Assembly: GCF_014905175.1 (NCBI RefSeq)
Contig: NC_057792.1
Location: 18,420,963-18,484,962 of the forward strand
Reading direction: 5' to 3'
DNA length: 64,000 nt
From: Aphidius gifuensis
Lineage: Eukaryota > Arthropoda > Insecta > Hymenoptera > Braconidae
Part shown: piece by piece, positions 24,686 to 37,887 of the stretch
How the letters are laid out: each line of letters opens with the position of its first letter
How positions within the stretch are numbered: position 1 is the first letter of the stretch
Translations under genes and position numbers: made by a program
The notes under the pieces: generated by a model
Database searches by the model: none
Told to the model about the DNA's origin: nothing
Seen by the model: only the letters and a program-made list of their open reading frames with translations

Positions 24686-25424
24686 TTTAATTATCATCAA
24701 CATCATCATCATTATTTATATTATTATTATCAATGTACCAAGAATATATGTTTAATTATTATTATCACTTTTATTTTCATCTTCAAAAGTTTTTGCCCCT
24801 TTTTTTTTATCTCATATTCATTTGGTACATTTAATATGATATTAATGATAATATTGTAAGACTTATTTTATGGTCAATAAGGGAATTAATTATTAATAAT
24901 ATTTTTTTTTTGCTTTGTTTATGAAATAGTTAATAATATGTAATAATATAAATTATATTTACAAAAATATTAACTTTGTTTTTTAATTATATACTACTAA
25001 TAATTAATGGCAACCTTGATACAATCTTTCATCATATTCCAAATGTAAATAATATTAAAAAATGAAAATAAATTTGAAAAAATTAAACAACTCATTGTTC
25101 GTTAGTATTTTTATATTTATTATTATTTTTATTGTACAAAAAAATTGGTACAACAGATATTACATATTGTAATATTAAGTGACTTAAATTTTTTTTTAAT
25201 TATTAATGTTTATCGCAAAATTCAATGAACCCATAAACTGATTTCGTTATAATTTAAACATAATAACAATATTTACAGTTTAACAAATGGAAAAAAGAAA
25301 AAAAAAAAAATATATATTTCTTAATTTTATAATTTCGTTTTTATTAAACATAATAAACTCGTTATTTTTTTTTTTTAATGAAAAAATGATATTTAAATAA
25401 TATATGATATATTTTATTTTGACA
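24686..25424. other. Convergent 3' regions of Arf and ZNF598
   Basis: AT-rich sequence with AATAAA-like signals on both strands. No gene is seen. Confidence 0.5.
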
Positions 25425-28268
25425 TCATGTATTTTTACGAGGCCAATTATTGTTGGATGTTTGTGTACCAGTTGCTAAACCCAAAGCTGGAAAATCATGT
25501 TCCAATGTGTGACCTGATAAATGTGATACAATATCACTTTCACTTTTACATACTTGACCACAAATTGTACATAGTTCTAGTCCTTTAATTTGACCATTTG
25601 TTTCATGTTTATGTAAATTATATAGCTCACGTTGTTTATTTATATCTGGAAGTAATACCAATATTTCAGGAAATATTATTAAAAATTCACTTAAACCCAT
25701 TTCCATACGACAACGTTTATAATAATCTTCAGCTGTACACATATCTTGACGAAATAAACCACTTAAATATCTAAATTCTTCAATGGCATCTTTTAGTTCT
25801 AATATACTACTTATTTTAGCAACTAAATTTTTATTACGTTGTTGAAAATCTGGTGGTGGTGAATATGTATATTTTTTATTATTTTTATCTGGTAATATTG
25901 GAAAATTTTGACCAGAACTATTTGTAAATGTTAAATTATTTTCATATTTTTGTGGACGTACAATACTATTTATTTTAACAGCAAAACCAGGTGGTGGTGG
26001 TGGTCTTGTTGTACTAAAACCAGGTGGTGGTTTTAATGGTGTTGATGTTTTTGGACTTCCTAAGGCTGGAAAATCATCAACAACATCATTATTTTTTTTC
26101 GATATATTATTTTTTAAATTATCTATTTTTAATTCTGAACGTTTTCTTGTTATATTTTTTGTACTATTATTATTATCTTGTAAATCAGTATTATCTGTTG
26201 GCTTTTTTTTATCATCATTTTTTTTTTCTATTATTTTTGATACAACAGATTCATTACTACTTGAATTATTGCTTGTTAGTGTTGTTGTTTTAGTTTTTTT
26301 CTTTTTTTTCTTTTTAGAATTATCATTTGTAACATTATTTTTTGTATTTTTAACAACTGCTGCTGCTGCTGCTGCTGCTGTTACTGATGATGATGACGAT
26401 GATGATGATGGAGAAGGTGGTGCATCATTTTTTTGTATTTTAGTTATTGTATTATTATTAGTTGTTGTTACTGATAATGTTGATGATTTTTTTTTATCTT
26501 TAGCTGTTTTTGGTAAACTTGGAAATGCTTCAGATATTGAATTATTAAATTTTGGTGGTGTTTGAATGATTTTTTTACTTTGTTGTACAACAGATGGTTT
26601 AACACATGTTACTTTTGTCCATTGTCCTGTATTTTGTGTTGTTGAATGTGTTGAATTTTTAGCTGATGTACAATTACCACCAAGTGCTGGAAAATCATCA
26701 GTTTTTTTTGATAATTGAGCAACTGGTTTGAGCGTTGGTCTTGATAATCTTGTTGTTATATTATTACCATTTGTTTTATGATTAACTTGAATTGATACAT
26801 TTGGTGATGATGAAGTTTGTATAACACTTGAACTTGTTTTATTATTATTGTTGTTGTTGTTATTATTTTTGGTGATATTGTTATTGTTGTTATTATTACT
26901 ACTACTACCACCACCACTACTGCTACTACTACTATAAACATTTAAATTAACAATATTTGATAGACCAGAATTAGATCCATTATCAGATGATCCAAGTGCT
27001 GGAAAATTTTCATTATTTATTGAAAGTTTTTGTGATCCAAATGATCCTCTTATTGTTAAATTACCACCACGTCCTCCTTTACTTTTTGTATGACTAAAAT
27101 TAACTGGTCCTGTTGTTGTTGATGAGGATGATGCTGCTGCTGCTGCATTACCAAGTGATGGAAATTCTTGGGTACTTTGTACATCTGGTTGTTTCATTGA
27201 TGAAGCTGATGGCATTTCAGATTCATGTAAATATGATGAATCACCATCTGTAGTATCATAATAATCTCTTGTATTATTATTACGTGAATTATATGATGAT
27301 GATGATGGTGATGATAATGTTTGATTATTATTGTTTGATTGTTGATGACCACGACGATTATTACGATTATTATCACCACGTGGTGCAAGTGTAAATTCAA
27401 GTTCTAATGTTCTTGCTTGTTTTGCAGCAGCTTTACCCATAAATTTACTATGTACTGATGATTTATGAGCTTTTAAATCAATATCACTACGGAAGACACT
27501 TGTAAATTTTTCATCAGCACATGGTCCCTCTTCACATAAATAATGTTCTTTACTAAAATGATCTCTTAAATAATCATATGAATTGTAATATTGATGAAGA
27601 CCATCAGCATCACAAAAATGACAAAATAAATGATCACGTCGTAAATGACGAAATAATTCATCATTATCCATATATCTACATTCACAAAATTCACATAATG
27701 GATGACCTCTGTGACTTTTATCATCTTTATCACCTTTTCTACGATGTAATCCTAAATCAAATCTTGTATAACAACGTCTTTCATTTGTAAATATTTTAAG
27801 ATTATCAACACAAAGATCACAATAATGTAAATCATGTTCACGTCTCATGTGATCTTTTAAACCAGTAAATGCACCAAATAACTTTTTATTGCCTTTACAA
27901 ATTGGACATATGTGTGATAATAAACGTGTAAATTTTTCTTGTATATAAGTATTATCAAAAAATATATTATAACGTGTATCTAGTAGATTACCTTTTATAA
28001 TATCACGAAATGGTTTTATTTTTTTAATAAATACAACTTTTGGTAAATCTTGACGACATATGGGACATTCATTTTGGCGGCAAAGTACACGCATTCTTGT
28101 ACTGCATTCATAGCATACAGGATGTTCGCACATTCCAATACTATAAATTTCAACATTTTTATAACAAACAACACATGTGCCATTGTTGTTGTTGTTGTTG
28201 TTATTATTATTATCATCATTATTATTGATGCTGCTGGTGTTGCTGCTTGTTTCACGTTCTTCAGACAT
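25425..28268 (-). CDS. Znf598: E3 ubiquitin ligase ZNF598 (Hel2 family), 947 aa, single exon
   Basis: ZNF598 senses collided ribosomes, ubiquitinates small-subunit proteins such as eS10 and starts ribosome quality control. The frame opens with an acidic/Asn tract and then a C3HC4 RING (C32, C35, C47, H49, C52, C55, C68, C71). A series of C2H2-type fingers follows at about 120-275, including CPICKGNKK, CDLC and CEFCECRYMDNDELFRHLR. The middle is low complexity (polyAsn, polySer, Lys-rich). FPALG/FPSLG-type motifs recur seven times. Two proline motifs, KPPPGF and PPPPPGF, lie at about residues 746-763. A conserved helical block, ISSILELKDAIEEFRYLSG, and a last zinc finger close the protein. The whole CDS is in one exon. 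It shares an upstream region with the divergent MLYCD gene. Confidence 0.95.
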   Translation of the reverse strand: MSEERETSSNTSSINNNDDNNNNNNNNNNGTCVVCYKNVEIYSIGMCEHPVCYECSTRMRVLCRQNECPICRQDLPKVVFIKKIKPFRDIIKGNLLDTRYNIFFDNTYIQEKFTRLLSHICPICKGNKKLFGAFTGLKDHMRREHDLHYCDLCVDNLKIFTNERRCYTRFDLGLHRRKGDKDDKSHRGHPLCEFCECRYMDNDELFRHLRRDHLFCHFCDADGLHQYYNSYDYLRDHFSKEHYLCEEGPCADEKFTSVFRSDIDLKAHKSSVHSKFMGKAAAKQARTLELEFTLAPRGDNNRNNRRGHQQSNNNNQTLSSPSSSSYNSRNNNTRDYYDTTDGDSSYLHESEMPSASSMKQPDVQSTQEFPSLGNAAAAASSSSTTTGPVNFSHTKSKGGRGGNLTIRGSFGSQKLSINNENFPALGSSDNGSNSGLSNIVNLNVYSSSSSSGGGSSSNNNNNNNITKNNNNNNNNNKTSSSVIQTSSSPNVSIQVNHKTNGNNITTRLSRPTLKPVAQLSKKTDDFPALGGNCTSAKNSTHSTTQNTGQWTKVTCVKPSVVQQSKKIIQTPPKFNNSISEAFPSLPKTAKDKKKSSTLSVTTTNNNTITKIQKNDAPPSPSSSSSSSSVTAAAAAAAVVKNTKNNVTNDNSKKKKKKKTKTTTLTSNNSSSNESVVSKIIEKKNDDKKKPTDNTDLQDNNNSTKNITRKRSELKIDNLKNNISKKNNDVVDDFPALGSPKTSTPLKPPPGFSTTRPPPPPGFAVKINSIVRPQKYENNLTFTNSSGQNFPILPDKNNKKYTYSPPPDFQQRNKNLVAKISSILELKDAIEEFRYLSGLFRQDMCTAEDYYKRCRMEMGLSEFLIIFPEILVLLPDINKQRELYNLHKHETNGQIKGLELCTICGQVCKSESDIVSHLSGHTLEHDFPALGLATGTQTSNNNWPRKNT

Positions 28269-29790
28269 TGTTATATATTTTTTATTTAAAAAAATTGATG
28301 ATAATTTTGTAGGTCAATTGTTGTTTCAAAAACAATAATCTATTTATTCATCAACAATTAATTTCAATTGTCATATAAATAATGATCTTATTTATTATTT
28401 TTCCACGTTTGTTTGAGTATTTTATTTTGTTGTTTTTTATTTTTTTAATTGAGGTTATTTTTACAAGTAAACCTGAAATAATAAATTAATTTTTTTTTGT
28501 GTTATTTATATTAGTGTAATGTAAAATAAAAATATTTTATCAATAGATAATTTTGTTATTGGATAGTGTAAATTAATTTACATTGAGGAAATAATTTATG
28601 ATGAAATAATTCACGTATTATTAATAATTGACTCACCTATTAATTAATTTTACTTCGACAAATCAGCTGATAATTAATGGCTAGACAAAAATTATGATTT
28701 ATTAGGACATTTTTTTTTTTTTTTATGGCCAAACGAAAATAGCACTTGGTAATAATTAAGATGAAATTACCCAACAGATGTTTTATAACAGTATCCTTTT
28801 TAGTTATTCAAACAAGGTTAACAAGATAAGACTATTATAAATTCTTTTTATTCTTTTTTTTCCTCCTGCTAAAGGGAAAGTCAGTGGTCGGTCGTGTGGT
28901 GATTGGAGTGCTGTAACTTTTGGTGCATGGTTCTGAAAAAAAAAAAGAAAAAAAAAAAAGTGAGTGTCAATCTAAGATTAGGTTGTAAAAATTTTTTAAA
29001 ATGGCTGAAGAGAGAGAGCGAAATATAGGGAGAGAAAAAATAATCGAAAAATTTCCCTATAACTATTTTTCGAATTTAAATAATGTAAAATTAATAAAAC
29101 AAATTTATTTGTTAAAATAATTGTTAATTATATTTATTTATTATAAATTATAATAATAAATAAAATTTAGTTTTTTTTAATTAATAAAATAAGCACAATT
29201 GTGTTATTAATTTTTTGTTTAGTTATATTTAATGTAGTTAAGTTGGTTTTCATGGTTTTTTTTTTTATTTCAATTGTTGATTAGATAATTGTTGTTATTA
29301 AGTTAATTATTAAAATTTAATATACAATGAGATTGGCATTTAAACTAATCTAATTTAAAAAATAGATGAATAAATTTGTAATTGACAAATGTTTTGTTTA
29401 CCTATTGATTGTATTGTTTATTTGTTCTGGGTCGACCATCTTTGATGAATTTTAATTGCAAACACGTGTGACGTGGCCTGTTGTTATTTAATATTTCTAT
29501 TTAAACGCACTGTCATCAATGATTCCCAAATGATGAGAGACTGACAGGTGTGTGAAAGTCTGTACAAGTCTCAGCCAGTCTATGCAGGTCTATGCATCAT
29601 TATCTTAATCCTTAAAAGACATAAACAAAACACTTCCAACATTGTTAAAATTAAATTTCGTGTTTATTTTTTCTTTTGCCGTAGCTTTATCTATTTTTTT
29701 CCAATTTATTATCAACAATTTCCAAGCTAGGTGATCTCCCAGAATTTCTATAGAAATTCATTATTTCTTGAGAGAAAAAATAATTAAAAA
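28269..29790. promoter_or_regulatory. Shared upstream region of ZNF598 (-) and MLYCD (+)
   Basis: About 1.5 kb separates the two divergent start codons. GC-richer patches at 28860-28935 and 29425-29620, the latter with CACGTG- and GACGTGG-like sequence near 29465, are the best candidates for core promoters. No coding frame is recognised. Confidence 0.4.
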
Positions 29791-31784
29791 ATGACATTGA
29801 GAAGAGCTTGCACAAGATTAATTAATTTAACATTAAAAAATAATGATAAATTTAAAAGAAAAATATTTTTACAATCAAACAAGTGTTTAATTTACAACAA
29901 TGATAGTAAAAATTACACAATGTCTTCATCAACAAAACATGATTTCGATGAAATATTTAAATTTAAAGATACAAATATGAGCAATTGGATTGTTGAGGTT
30001 TATTAATTAATTAAATTATATAATTTAATTTATCATAAATTTATTAAATATTAATTTTAACTATTTCAGAGTAAAGTTTATAATTTATGTTGTACATACA
30101 AAACAATGTCACTAGATGATAGACAAAAATTTCTATGGTCATTAGCATTAAACTACTCAATGGATCATCAAAAAATTTGTATTCTTGCTGATAAATTATC
30201 AACCATTCCGGTATATTATTTATTCAAAAAAATAAATCATTATTAACAATTGATTTAATTGATAATTTATAAATTTTTTTTAGACTGATAATCAACGACA
30301 ATTATTGTTGAAAGAAAGGTCATTAAAAAATGCATTAACACCTCAATATCATTGGCTATTTGTACTGATGGGAAGACTTGAAAATGGAGTTAAATTTTTA
30401 GTTGATTTACGAACAGATGTATTGGTAAATAATTAAATAATTTATCTTAAAAAATTTATAATTAATCATTATAATTTTTAATTTATTTAGAACTTATTAT
30501 CTGGACAATTGGAAAATGATGAAGCTGTAATTATGCAACAGTTGAATTTAACTCTTCAAGATTTATTATTACTCTGGTTTAGTGTTGGATTTTTACATCT
30601 TGAACGTATAACTTGGCAAAGTTCATGTGACATGTTGCAAAAAGTAATGAGTATATGTTATTTATGTTATAAATAAATTTGATGATATCAATTAGATTTC
30701 AGATTATGAAGCTATACATCCAATTAGAAATTGGCTTGATTTAAAAAAAAGAGTTGGTCCATACAGAAGATGTTTTGTATTTACACATCCATCAATGCCT
30801 AGAGAACCTCTTGTTGTTCTTCATACAGCACTTTGTGATATAATACCAGGTTAATATTTTATTTATTAATTTAAAATTAAGTTATGTTTGTTGTACTTTT
30901 TGTTTTAGAAACTGTAAAAGGTATAGAAGAAGCAGAAAAACGAATAAAATCAAAAGATAAAATTCCATCTGATCAAATAAACACAAATGAAATTAAAGCA
31001 GCAATATTTTATTCAATTGTAGCAACGCAAAAAGGTCTTCAAGTATGTAATTCCATTGTAAATTAAATTAAAATTTTATTATTTATTCATTGATGATTCA
31101 GGGTATTGAACTTGGAAATTATTTAATCAAAGAAGTTGCTAAAAATGTTACCAGAGAATTTCCAATGATTGATAAATTATCAACTCTTTCACCGATTCCA
31201 AAATTTCGACAGTGGTTTCTTGATCAAGTTCGTCAAGGTAATATAATTTAGTAATTTAATTGACAATTATCAATTAATTGTTAATATTTTTTAGATCCAA
31301 AAAAAATATTTACAAAAGATGAATTGGATAATATTAGTAAACAATTTAGTAACAATGATTTATATAAAGAATTAAAAAAATTATTTAACAATTCACTGTG
31401 GCTTAATGACAATGACATAACGGGTATCATGAAAGAACCACTATTACGATCATGTGCTTGGTATTTATATCGCGAAAAAAGAAGAGGCTATGCATTAAAT
31501 AATGTTGGTAAGTTTAAATTGTTGAAATTAGTTAATAATAAATTAATAAAAATTTATTTTTAGCTAATTTTCATCTAAGAAATGGAGCAGTTATGTGGCG
31601 TATTAATTGGATGGCTGATCCAACACCGCGAGGTGCTGAACATAGTTTTGGAATAATGGTTAATTATAGATATTATTTAGATGAAACTGAAAATAATAGT
31701 CGTAATTATATTGAAAATTCAATGATAAAAGCATCAGAAAATATTATTATGTTATCAAAAAATGCTGAAATATTAAAAAATTAA
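29791..31784 (+). CDS. Mlycd: Malonyl-CoA decarboxylase (MLYCD), nine exons, 499 aa
   Basis: Exons are 29791-29997, 30070-30210, 30284-30424, 30491-30643, 30696-30849, 30909-31042, 31102-31237, 31295-31507 and 31564-31784. All phases agree and give 499 residues, close to human (493). The enzyme converts malonyl-CoA to acetyl-CoA and CO2, setting the balance between fatty-acid synthesis and oxidation. Conserved blocks include ISDYEAIHPIRNWLDLKKR, VGPYRRCFVFTHPSMPREPL, LSPIPKFRQWFL, CAWYLYREKRRGYALN and NFHLRNGAVMWRINWMAD. The NFHL histidine corresponds to the catalytic His of the family. The N-terminus is basic and rich in Arg/Leu/Thr, like a mitochondrial presequence. The C-terminus lacks the SKL peroxisomal signal of the human enzyme. 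Confidence 0.96.
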
Positions 31785-32240
31785 TTTTTCTACATAAAAT
31801 TATTCCAAGTTAATTAATAAAAATACCATTTACTTTTTTTTTTTTTTTTTTACTCTTTGAATGTAATGTTTTATTAAAGATTATTAAATTTGTTCATTTA
31901 TACAATAGCTGGATACATCCAGCTTCACATACAGCACACTTATCTGCAGGCAAATCTGAAACAAGTTTAATTCTTGTTTTGATGTTTTTCAAATATATTG
32001 AAAAAAAAAAAAAAAAATTAATAGTAATATCATGTGTAAATATATTTTAATAACAAAGTAAAAAAATAATAATTATTAACATTTATCAAAAGCAGTCATA
32101 CTGATTGTAATTTAGTTTGTTTTTGTTTTTTTTTTTTTTTAAATATTTGTACAGATTTACTTGCTTGTATTTAATTTTATTTAATTTCTTTTTGTTTATT
32201 AATTTTAAATTTAAATTTATAATTCTTAATTAACCTGTAG
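31785..32240. other. Convergent 3' regions of MLYCD and CNOT2
   Basis: AT-rich sequence with homopolymer runs. No gene is seen; it holds the 3' UTRs of the two flanking genes. Confidence 0.5.
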
Positions 32241-33946
32241 TCAAGGCTGAGGTTGTTGATACAAGGTTTGAGGAAGATGAGGTCTACTTTCCAATTTAGT
32301 ATAATCCAAATGGAATTCCTTTGGTACTTTTCTCCAATTTTGTGCATCAAAATAAAAATAAGTACCACGCTCATACGTTGATGTTTTTTCAACCATTCCA
32401 AGTCCAGGTGCTTGCGTTATCCATACTTTTTCTTCCATATGATATCGCCATTCTCTGCTGTATCTATTATTTTAAATTAATTTATTAAATAGTATAACAA
32501 ACAAGAGGCCTCTAATTATTTTAAAATAAATATTAATAATAATAATTACAGTTCAGCAGCAGCAGCTAATTGTAAGACATCTCCAACATTTGTATAAAAC
32601 ATATAAAATAAGAGATCATCTTTGTAACGATTGAGTTTTACAGGTGCCAACTTATCCCTGTAAATATAAATTAATTAATTACCATGTTAAACATCAGTAC
32701 AAATAATTAATTGATTAATGACAGCTTACCTTATGGATGCGTTAATGAGATATTCTGGTGGTACATGAAAATCAATATCTTGCGGCCGACATGGTGTATC
32801 CGCCCAGGGGCCACCAAAATTTTGATAAAGATTTTCAGGTGAATTTAGATTGAGTCCTAATGCAGTCAAGTCTTGACCAAGTGCTAATGATACAAGATTT
32901 GGATCTGTTTCAGCTGCTCGAATAAATGTTAATAATCCTACCATACCAAATTGATCTTTGACCATGCTTGCAGGTATATTCGTTACTTTACCTTTAATAT
33001 AAATATAAATATCAATTATTTTAAAGTTAATTAATATAAATTTTGTTTTATTTTATTATTTACCATCAGGTGATGTTTGTATTCCTCTTTTAGATGCTTG
33101 AGATTTATCTGTACCAGTTACTCTATTACTTTGTAATGCATCTTGTCCAATTTCTGGTCCAAGACCAACTGAAAGATTTTTTTCACCTGTTATATTATCA
33201 CCAGGTGATGGACCATCTCTACTTTGTGTACCAGGTAATGCTGGAAAATCTTCTGAGCTCATTGTAAATTCACTTGTTTCCACCGTTGGTTGTTTAACCA
33301 TACCAACTGCATCCAAATAACAAATTAACAAAGATCCATCATAATCAAATGTTATTCCAATAGTAATACCGAGAAAAATAATAAAAAAGAGAAAAAAAAA
33401 AAATACATATTAGTTTAATTTTGTAGTAAATAATGCCGAATAATAAAACAAACCGTAAGCTTGTTTTCCCGGCATGGGGCTAGGTTGAGGCATAGAATCA
33501 CCCTGCTGTCCTCTGTTTGTTAACGAAGGAAATTCCGAAAGATCCAAGAGTGGAGGTGTACTCGTATCTCCGCCACCACTATTACCAAATACAGAATGAT
33601 AACTATTTATCGCACCTTGAGATCCATAACTTCGACTTGGTGGTATTCCAAAGCTTCCCATACTCCCCATTGGATTTGAATTGCTGTAAATAAATGAATA
33701 AATAAATCAACTAATTTACATCAACAAAATACAACAACAACAACAAATGTTATTATTTTAGTTGCAATTGAAATAATAAGCAAGCAAATCAAGACAAAAA
33801 TAAAGCCAAAAAAAAAAAAAAAACCAACCCAAGAGCAGGCATAGTACGTCTATCAGCAAAAGTTCTTTGAGTAAAGAGACCACCACCACCACCTCCTCTG
33901 CTTCCCATAGGCGAAAGCTGTTGTTGTTGTTGTTGCTGCTGTTGCT

Positions 33947-33977
<31 letters not shown>

Positions 33978-34226
33978 TTGTTGTATTGGATGACCAACAG
34001 TTTGTGAGCCACCTCCAGATCCACCTGGATAAATGCTTGCTCCGACAATTGTCGAATTTGCTGTACTTGATGTACTTGATGATGAGCCTGAAAACATGCC
34101 TGATGTTGGTGTGACATGACCCATCAATGTTGATGAACTTAATCCTCCACTACTAGTACCACGTGAAGTTATTATACTAGTACTTCCTATACTCCTTGGT
34201 GGCTGTTCAAAATTCAGGTTGGCCAT
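32241..34226 (-). CDS. Rga: CCR4-NOT subunit 2 (CNOT2/Regena), six exons, 487 aa
   Basis: Minus-strand exons are 34226-33829, 33683-33454, 33306-33064, 32991-32730, 32657-32550 and 32463-32241, with phases consistent throughout. The product is a core scaffold of the CCR4-NOT deadenylase and contacts CNOT1 and CNOT3. The N-terminal half is Ser/Gly/Thr-rich with a polyGln tract (about residues 83-103). Conserved elements follow: LSEFPSLTNRG, VGMVKQPT, SEDFPALPGTQ, then DQFGMVGLLTFIRAAETDP, LALGQDLTALGLNLNSPENL and CRPQDIDFHVPPEYLIN. The C-terminal NOT box has VWITQAPGLG, TYERGTYFYFD and KVPKEFHLDY. The start at 34226 is the first Met after a likely 5'UTR acceptor near 34240. Confidence 0.96.
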
Positions 34227-36756
34227 AGCCTCCTGACACTCTTATTTTAAATACCTGCTAAAGCTTTATTTAATTAATACATTTAAAAAATTAATATATC
34301 ATTATGTTATTTATCATTTATAAAATAACATAAACATACTTTTATTTTTTTATTATTATTTCATAAGAAAATGCGTTGTTAATTATTTATCATTTTAAAA
34401 AATATTAACTTTATCAAACACACAAAAAATAATTTTAATTCCAAAAACAAAAAATTATTATTTATTTATTTATTGTAAATTTGTTTGTTTGTTTGTTGTT
34501 TATTTTTTTTTTCATTCAGTGCATTGCAAAACACGTACACACACACATAAAAAATAATAATAATTTAAAGAAAATAAAAAAAAAAAAAATTTATTACGCG
34601 GGATATGTTGGTTTGACAAGCACAGAGAGCAGTGATGAAAGATGATTGGAAACAAAGGTATATTTATAACCTATAAATTATGGTTGTACCTTGACAATGA
34701 AATATGCTATACTTTGTTTGTTGTATATCTTGATTTTAATATTTTTTAAATAATAACAGTATCATGATGATGAATTGATACATGCTTTACTCAAAAGCCA
34801 AAATATTAGTAAATGATATTCAAATTCATTTTTGACAAAAGAAAAAAAAAAAAACAAGATTAATAGTATTGTGTTGATTTAATCTTGAAATAAAATTTGC
34901 ATTTAAATTTTAATTTTATGACAGATATTTAAATAATATTAATCAAAATTTAATTTTCATGACTGAGAATATTACAGAATAATATTTCTAATTAAAAAAT
35001 TCATAATTTTAATTTTTTTTCTAATTTTATCACAAACAATAAAACAAATTTTTTTTTTTTTTTTTCTTTCAAACAATTGTTTACACACACATATGTTTAT
35101 AAGGTTATAAATTGTAAATATTAAAAAATAAAATTCATCAATTAAAATATGATTAATTAATTAAAATATAAAATTACTATTTATTTATTTAATTAATTAA
35201 TTCATTTTAAGGTACTATCATACGTCACAAAGTATAGCACATTTTATCATTCGAAATATATAGGTTATGCCCTAGAAAATATATATTTTTTTACGTCAAA
35301 TATAAATAAACAAATTTATAAATAACAATAATTACCTAATTTATTTATTCCAGCTGTAAATGACACCACTTTTTTATTCTTTAATTTAAATACATTTTAT
35401 AAATAATATACACAAGAAAAAAAAAGGCAAAAAAAAAAAATGAAAACCAATCACTTGTAGAAAAAATTGAGAAAAAAATAATGTTATAAATAATTTTATT
35501 GACTCAAAAAAAAATAAGCAATGTTTATGTGTATTTATTATTAATTTTTTAACTGGCACTATTTAGGCGGGTAATGCTTTTCACAATAACAGTTTATAAT
35601 TGTCACAAAAATATACACAGTCACACTGATATCAAGGTTGACTGTAACATCATTGACACAATTAAGACTTAATACTGATACAATTTATGAAAAAAAAAAA
35701 AAATAATATAATATATTTTTTATATAAACATACACTTTTTATTTTTTATTTTCAATGTATTGTATATTAATGTAGGTATATATCACAAAATTGTAACAAC
35801 ACTAGAATCACAAAATTCTGCCATATTAGCAAACCTTTTTTTTTTCAACACAAAAAATATATATATATATTTTTTCTCTCAACAAAATCACTCAAATCAG
35901 CAACCCAAACGCCCGGTGCATACAAATATATACAATAGTACGAGAGAGAATGTGTTTTGTGTGTATTTTATCTTTCTTTTTTTTATTTATTTTTTTTGAC
36001 CTTTATTTATAAATTATTTATTTATTAAAATTAAACAATTTATATATTATTTTTAAATACTAAATTTTATATATTATTTATTTAATAATAATCTAATTGT
36101 TAATTTTTTTTTATTATTGTTAAATAATGCCGTGAAAAAAATACTTTTTTAGCGTTTTTTTTTTTCATTAATTACGACTTTTTTTTTTTTTTTTTTGACA
36201 ATTGGACCAATGAAACAGCGCTTGTGTGTCATTTTTTTTTTTTTCTTTTTTTTCTTTGTTTAATACATTGTTAATTTATATATTTTATCTCACTTTTTTC
36301 TCCTTTTGTTTAATCTACTTTTATTATTGATTGATAAAGCAGTAATCTACTATTACTATTGGCCGGTAAAATTTTTAAATTTGACAACAGAATTGACAAT
36401 GAAAATAATAAATTAAAATTAGTTTATTTATAAATTTACCTAATTATTTTTAATTTTAATTTAATACGTAATTTATTTTGTTAATTATATTGAATTTTAT
36501 ATTATTTTTTTTTGACGAGTTTGGTTTTATTGGGCATGCGCGTGTAATGATCATGTATGTATTTTTTTTTTGTATGTGTGGTGGTGATAAGTCATATGAT
36601 CAAAGTTGGGCTGTTCTTCTAAAATTACGTACATTTTATTACGGGCGTTAGCTTTTACTAAAATATTATAAATCTTCATTGTTAATATATTGTCGTTGGC
36701 AATAAGTTTATTTATTTATTTAAAACAATTTTTTTAAATAATAATCAATTTTAATC
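34227..36756. promoter_or_regulatory. Shared upstream region of CNOT2 (-) and Vha26 (+)
   Basis: Some 2.5 kb of AT-rich DNA lies between divergent start codons. Locally GC-richer patches near 34590-34650, 35560-35650 and 36530-36660 are candidate promoters or 5' exons. No coding frame is recognised. Confidence 0.35.
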
Positions 36757-37887
36757 ATGGCTCTCAGCGATGCCGATGTCCAAAAACAGGTGAGTTAAAA
36801 ATATATTTAATTCAATTTCTTTTTTCTTTTTTTTTTGGAGTATTTTACATATTTATATATTATCTTTTTATCTAGTTTTTTTTTTGGTTTAATAATCATC
36901 AATTGTCATTGATTTTATAGATTTATTGTTGTTTATTTATATGACTTTGTTAATATGAATTTTATAATTTTTATGATGATGTTTAATGTCATTTTTTTTT
37001 GGGTTTTAATAGATCAAGCATATGATGGCCTTCATTGAGCAAGAAGCCAATGAAAAAGCCGAAGAAATTGATGCAAAAGCTGAGGAGGAATTCAACATTG
37101 AAAAAGGACGTTTGGTTCAACAGCAACGTCTTAAAATAATGGAATATTTTGAAAAGAAAGAAAAACAAGTTGAGCTACAAAAAAAAATGTATGTTAATAT
37201 TTTTTTTTTAAATTATTAAAACTGTCATTATGTCATAATAAACAATTAATTATTTATTTTTTAGTCAATCATCAAATATGCTTAATCAAGCAAGATTGAA
37301 AGTTTTAAAAGTACGTGAAGATCACGTGAGAAGTGCACTTGATGAAGCAAGAAAAAAGCTTGGTGAAATTGGTCGTGATCGTGCACGTTACACTGAGATA
37401 TTAAAGATGTTAATCATCCAGGGTCTTTACCAGGTAAATAACATCAAATTAAAATTATTAACTGCAATTTTTATTTATAATTTTGTGTTTGTTGATCAGG
37501 TGATGGAACCATCTGTACTACTTCGTGTTCGTCAAGCAGATGTAACTCTTGTTGAATCAATTCTTCCTGAGATCCAGGACAAGTACAAAGAAGTTTCGAA
37601 AAAAGAAACTCTTGTTAAAGTTGATCAAGAAAATTTCATTCAAGCTGATGGTTGTGGTGGTGTTGAACTTTATGCTGCAAAAGGTAATAATCATTGTTAA
37701 ATAAATTAATAATGTCATTTTTATATTGTTTATTTAATTTTATATATTTTTTTTTTTTGCAATAATAGGAAAAATAAAAATTAGCAATACACTGGAATCA
37801 AGATTAGAATTGATTGCTCAGCAGTTGGTGCCTGAAATACGTTCAGCTCTATTCGGTCGCAATCCAAATCGTAAATTTACTGATTAA
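36757..37887 (+). CDS. Vha26: V-type proton ATPase subunit E, five exons, 226 aa
   Basis: Exons are 36757-36789, 37013-37188, 37265-37433, 37500-37683 and 37769-37887. They give 226 residues, exactly the human length. Subunit E pairs with G to form the peripheral stalks that hold the V1 catalytic head against rotation. Conserved features are the start MALSDADVQKQ, the coiled-coil segment with FIEQEANEKAEEIDAKAEEE, the RLKVLKVREDHVRSALDEAR stretch and the C-terminal LIAQQLVPEIRSALFG. The long first intron, unlike the short others, fits a gene with a regulatory first intron. Confidence 0.97.

Noticed and set aside
36790..37012. Possible C/D snoRNA in Vha26 intron 1 (ATGATGATG near 36973)
   Set aside because: No box D and no terminal stem are present.
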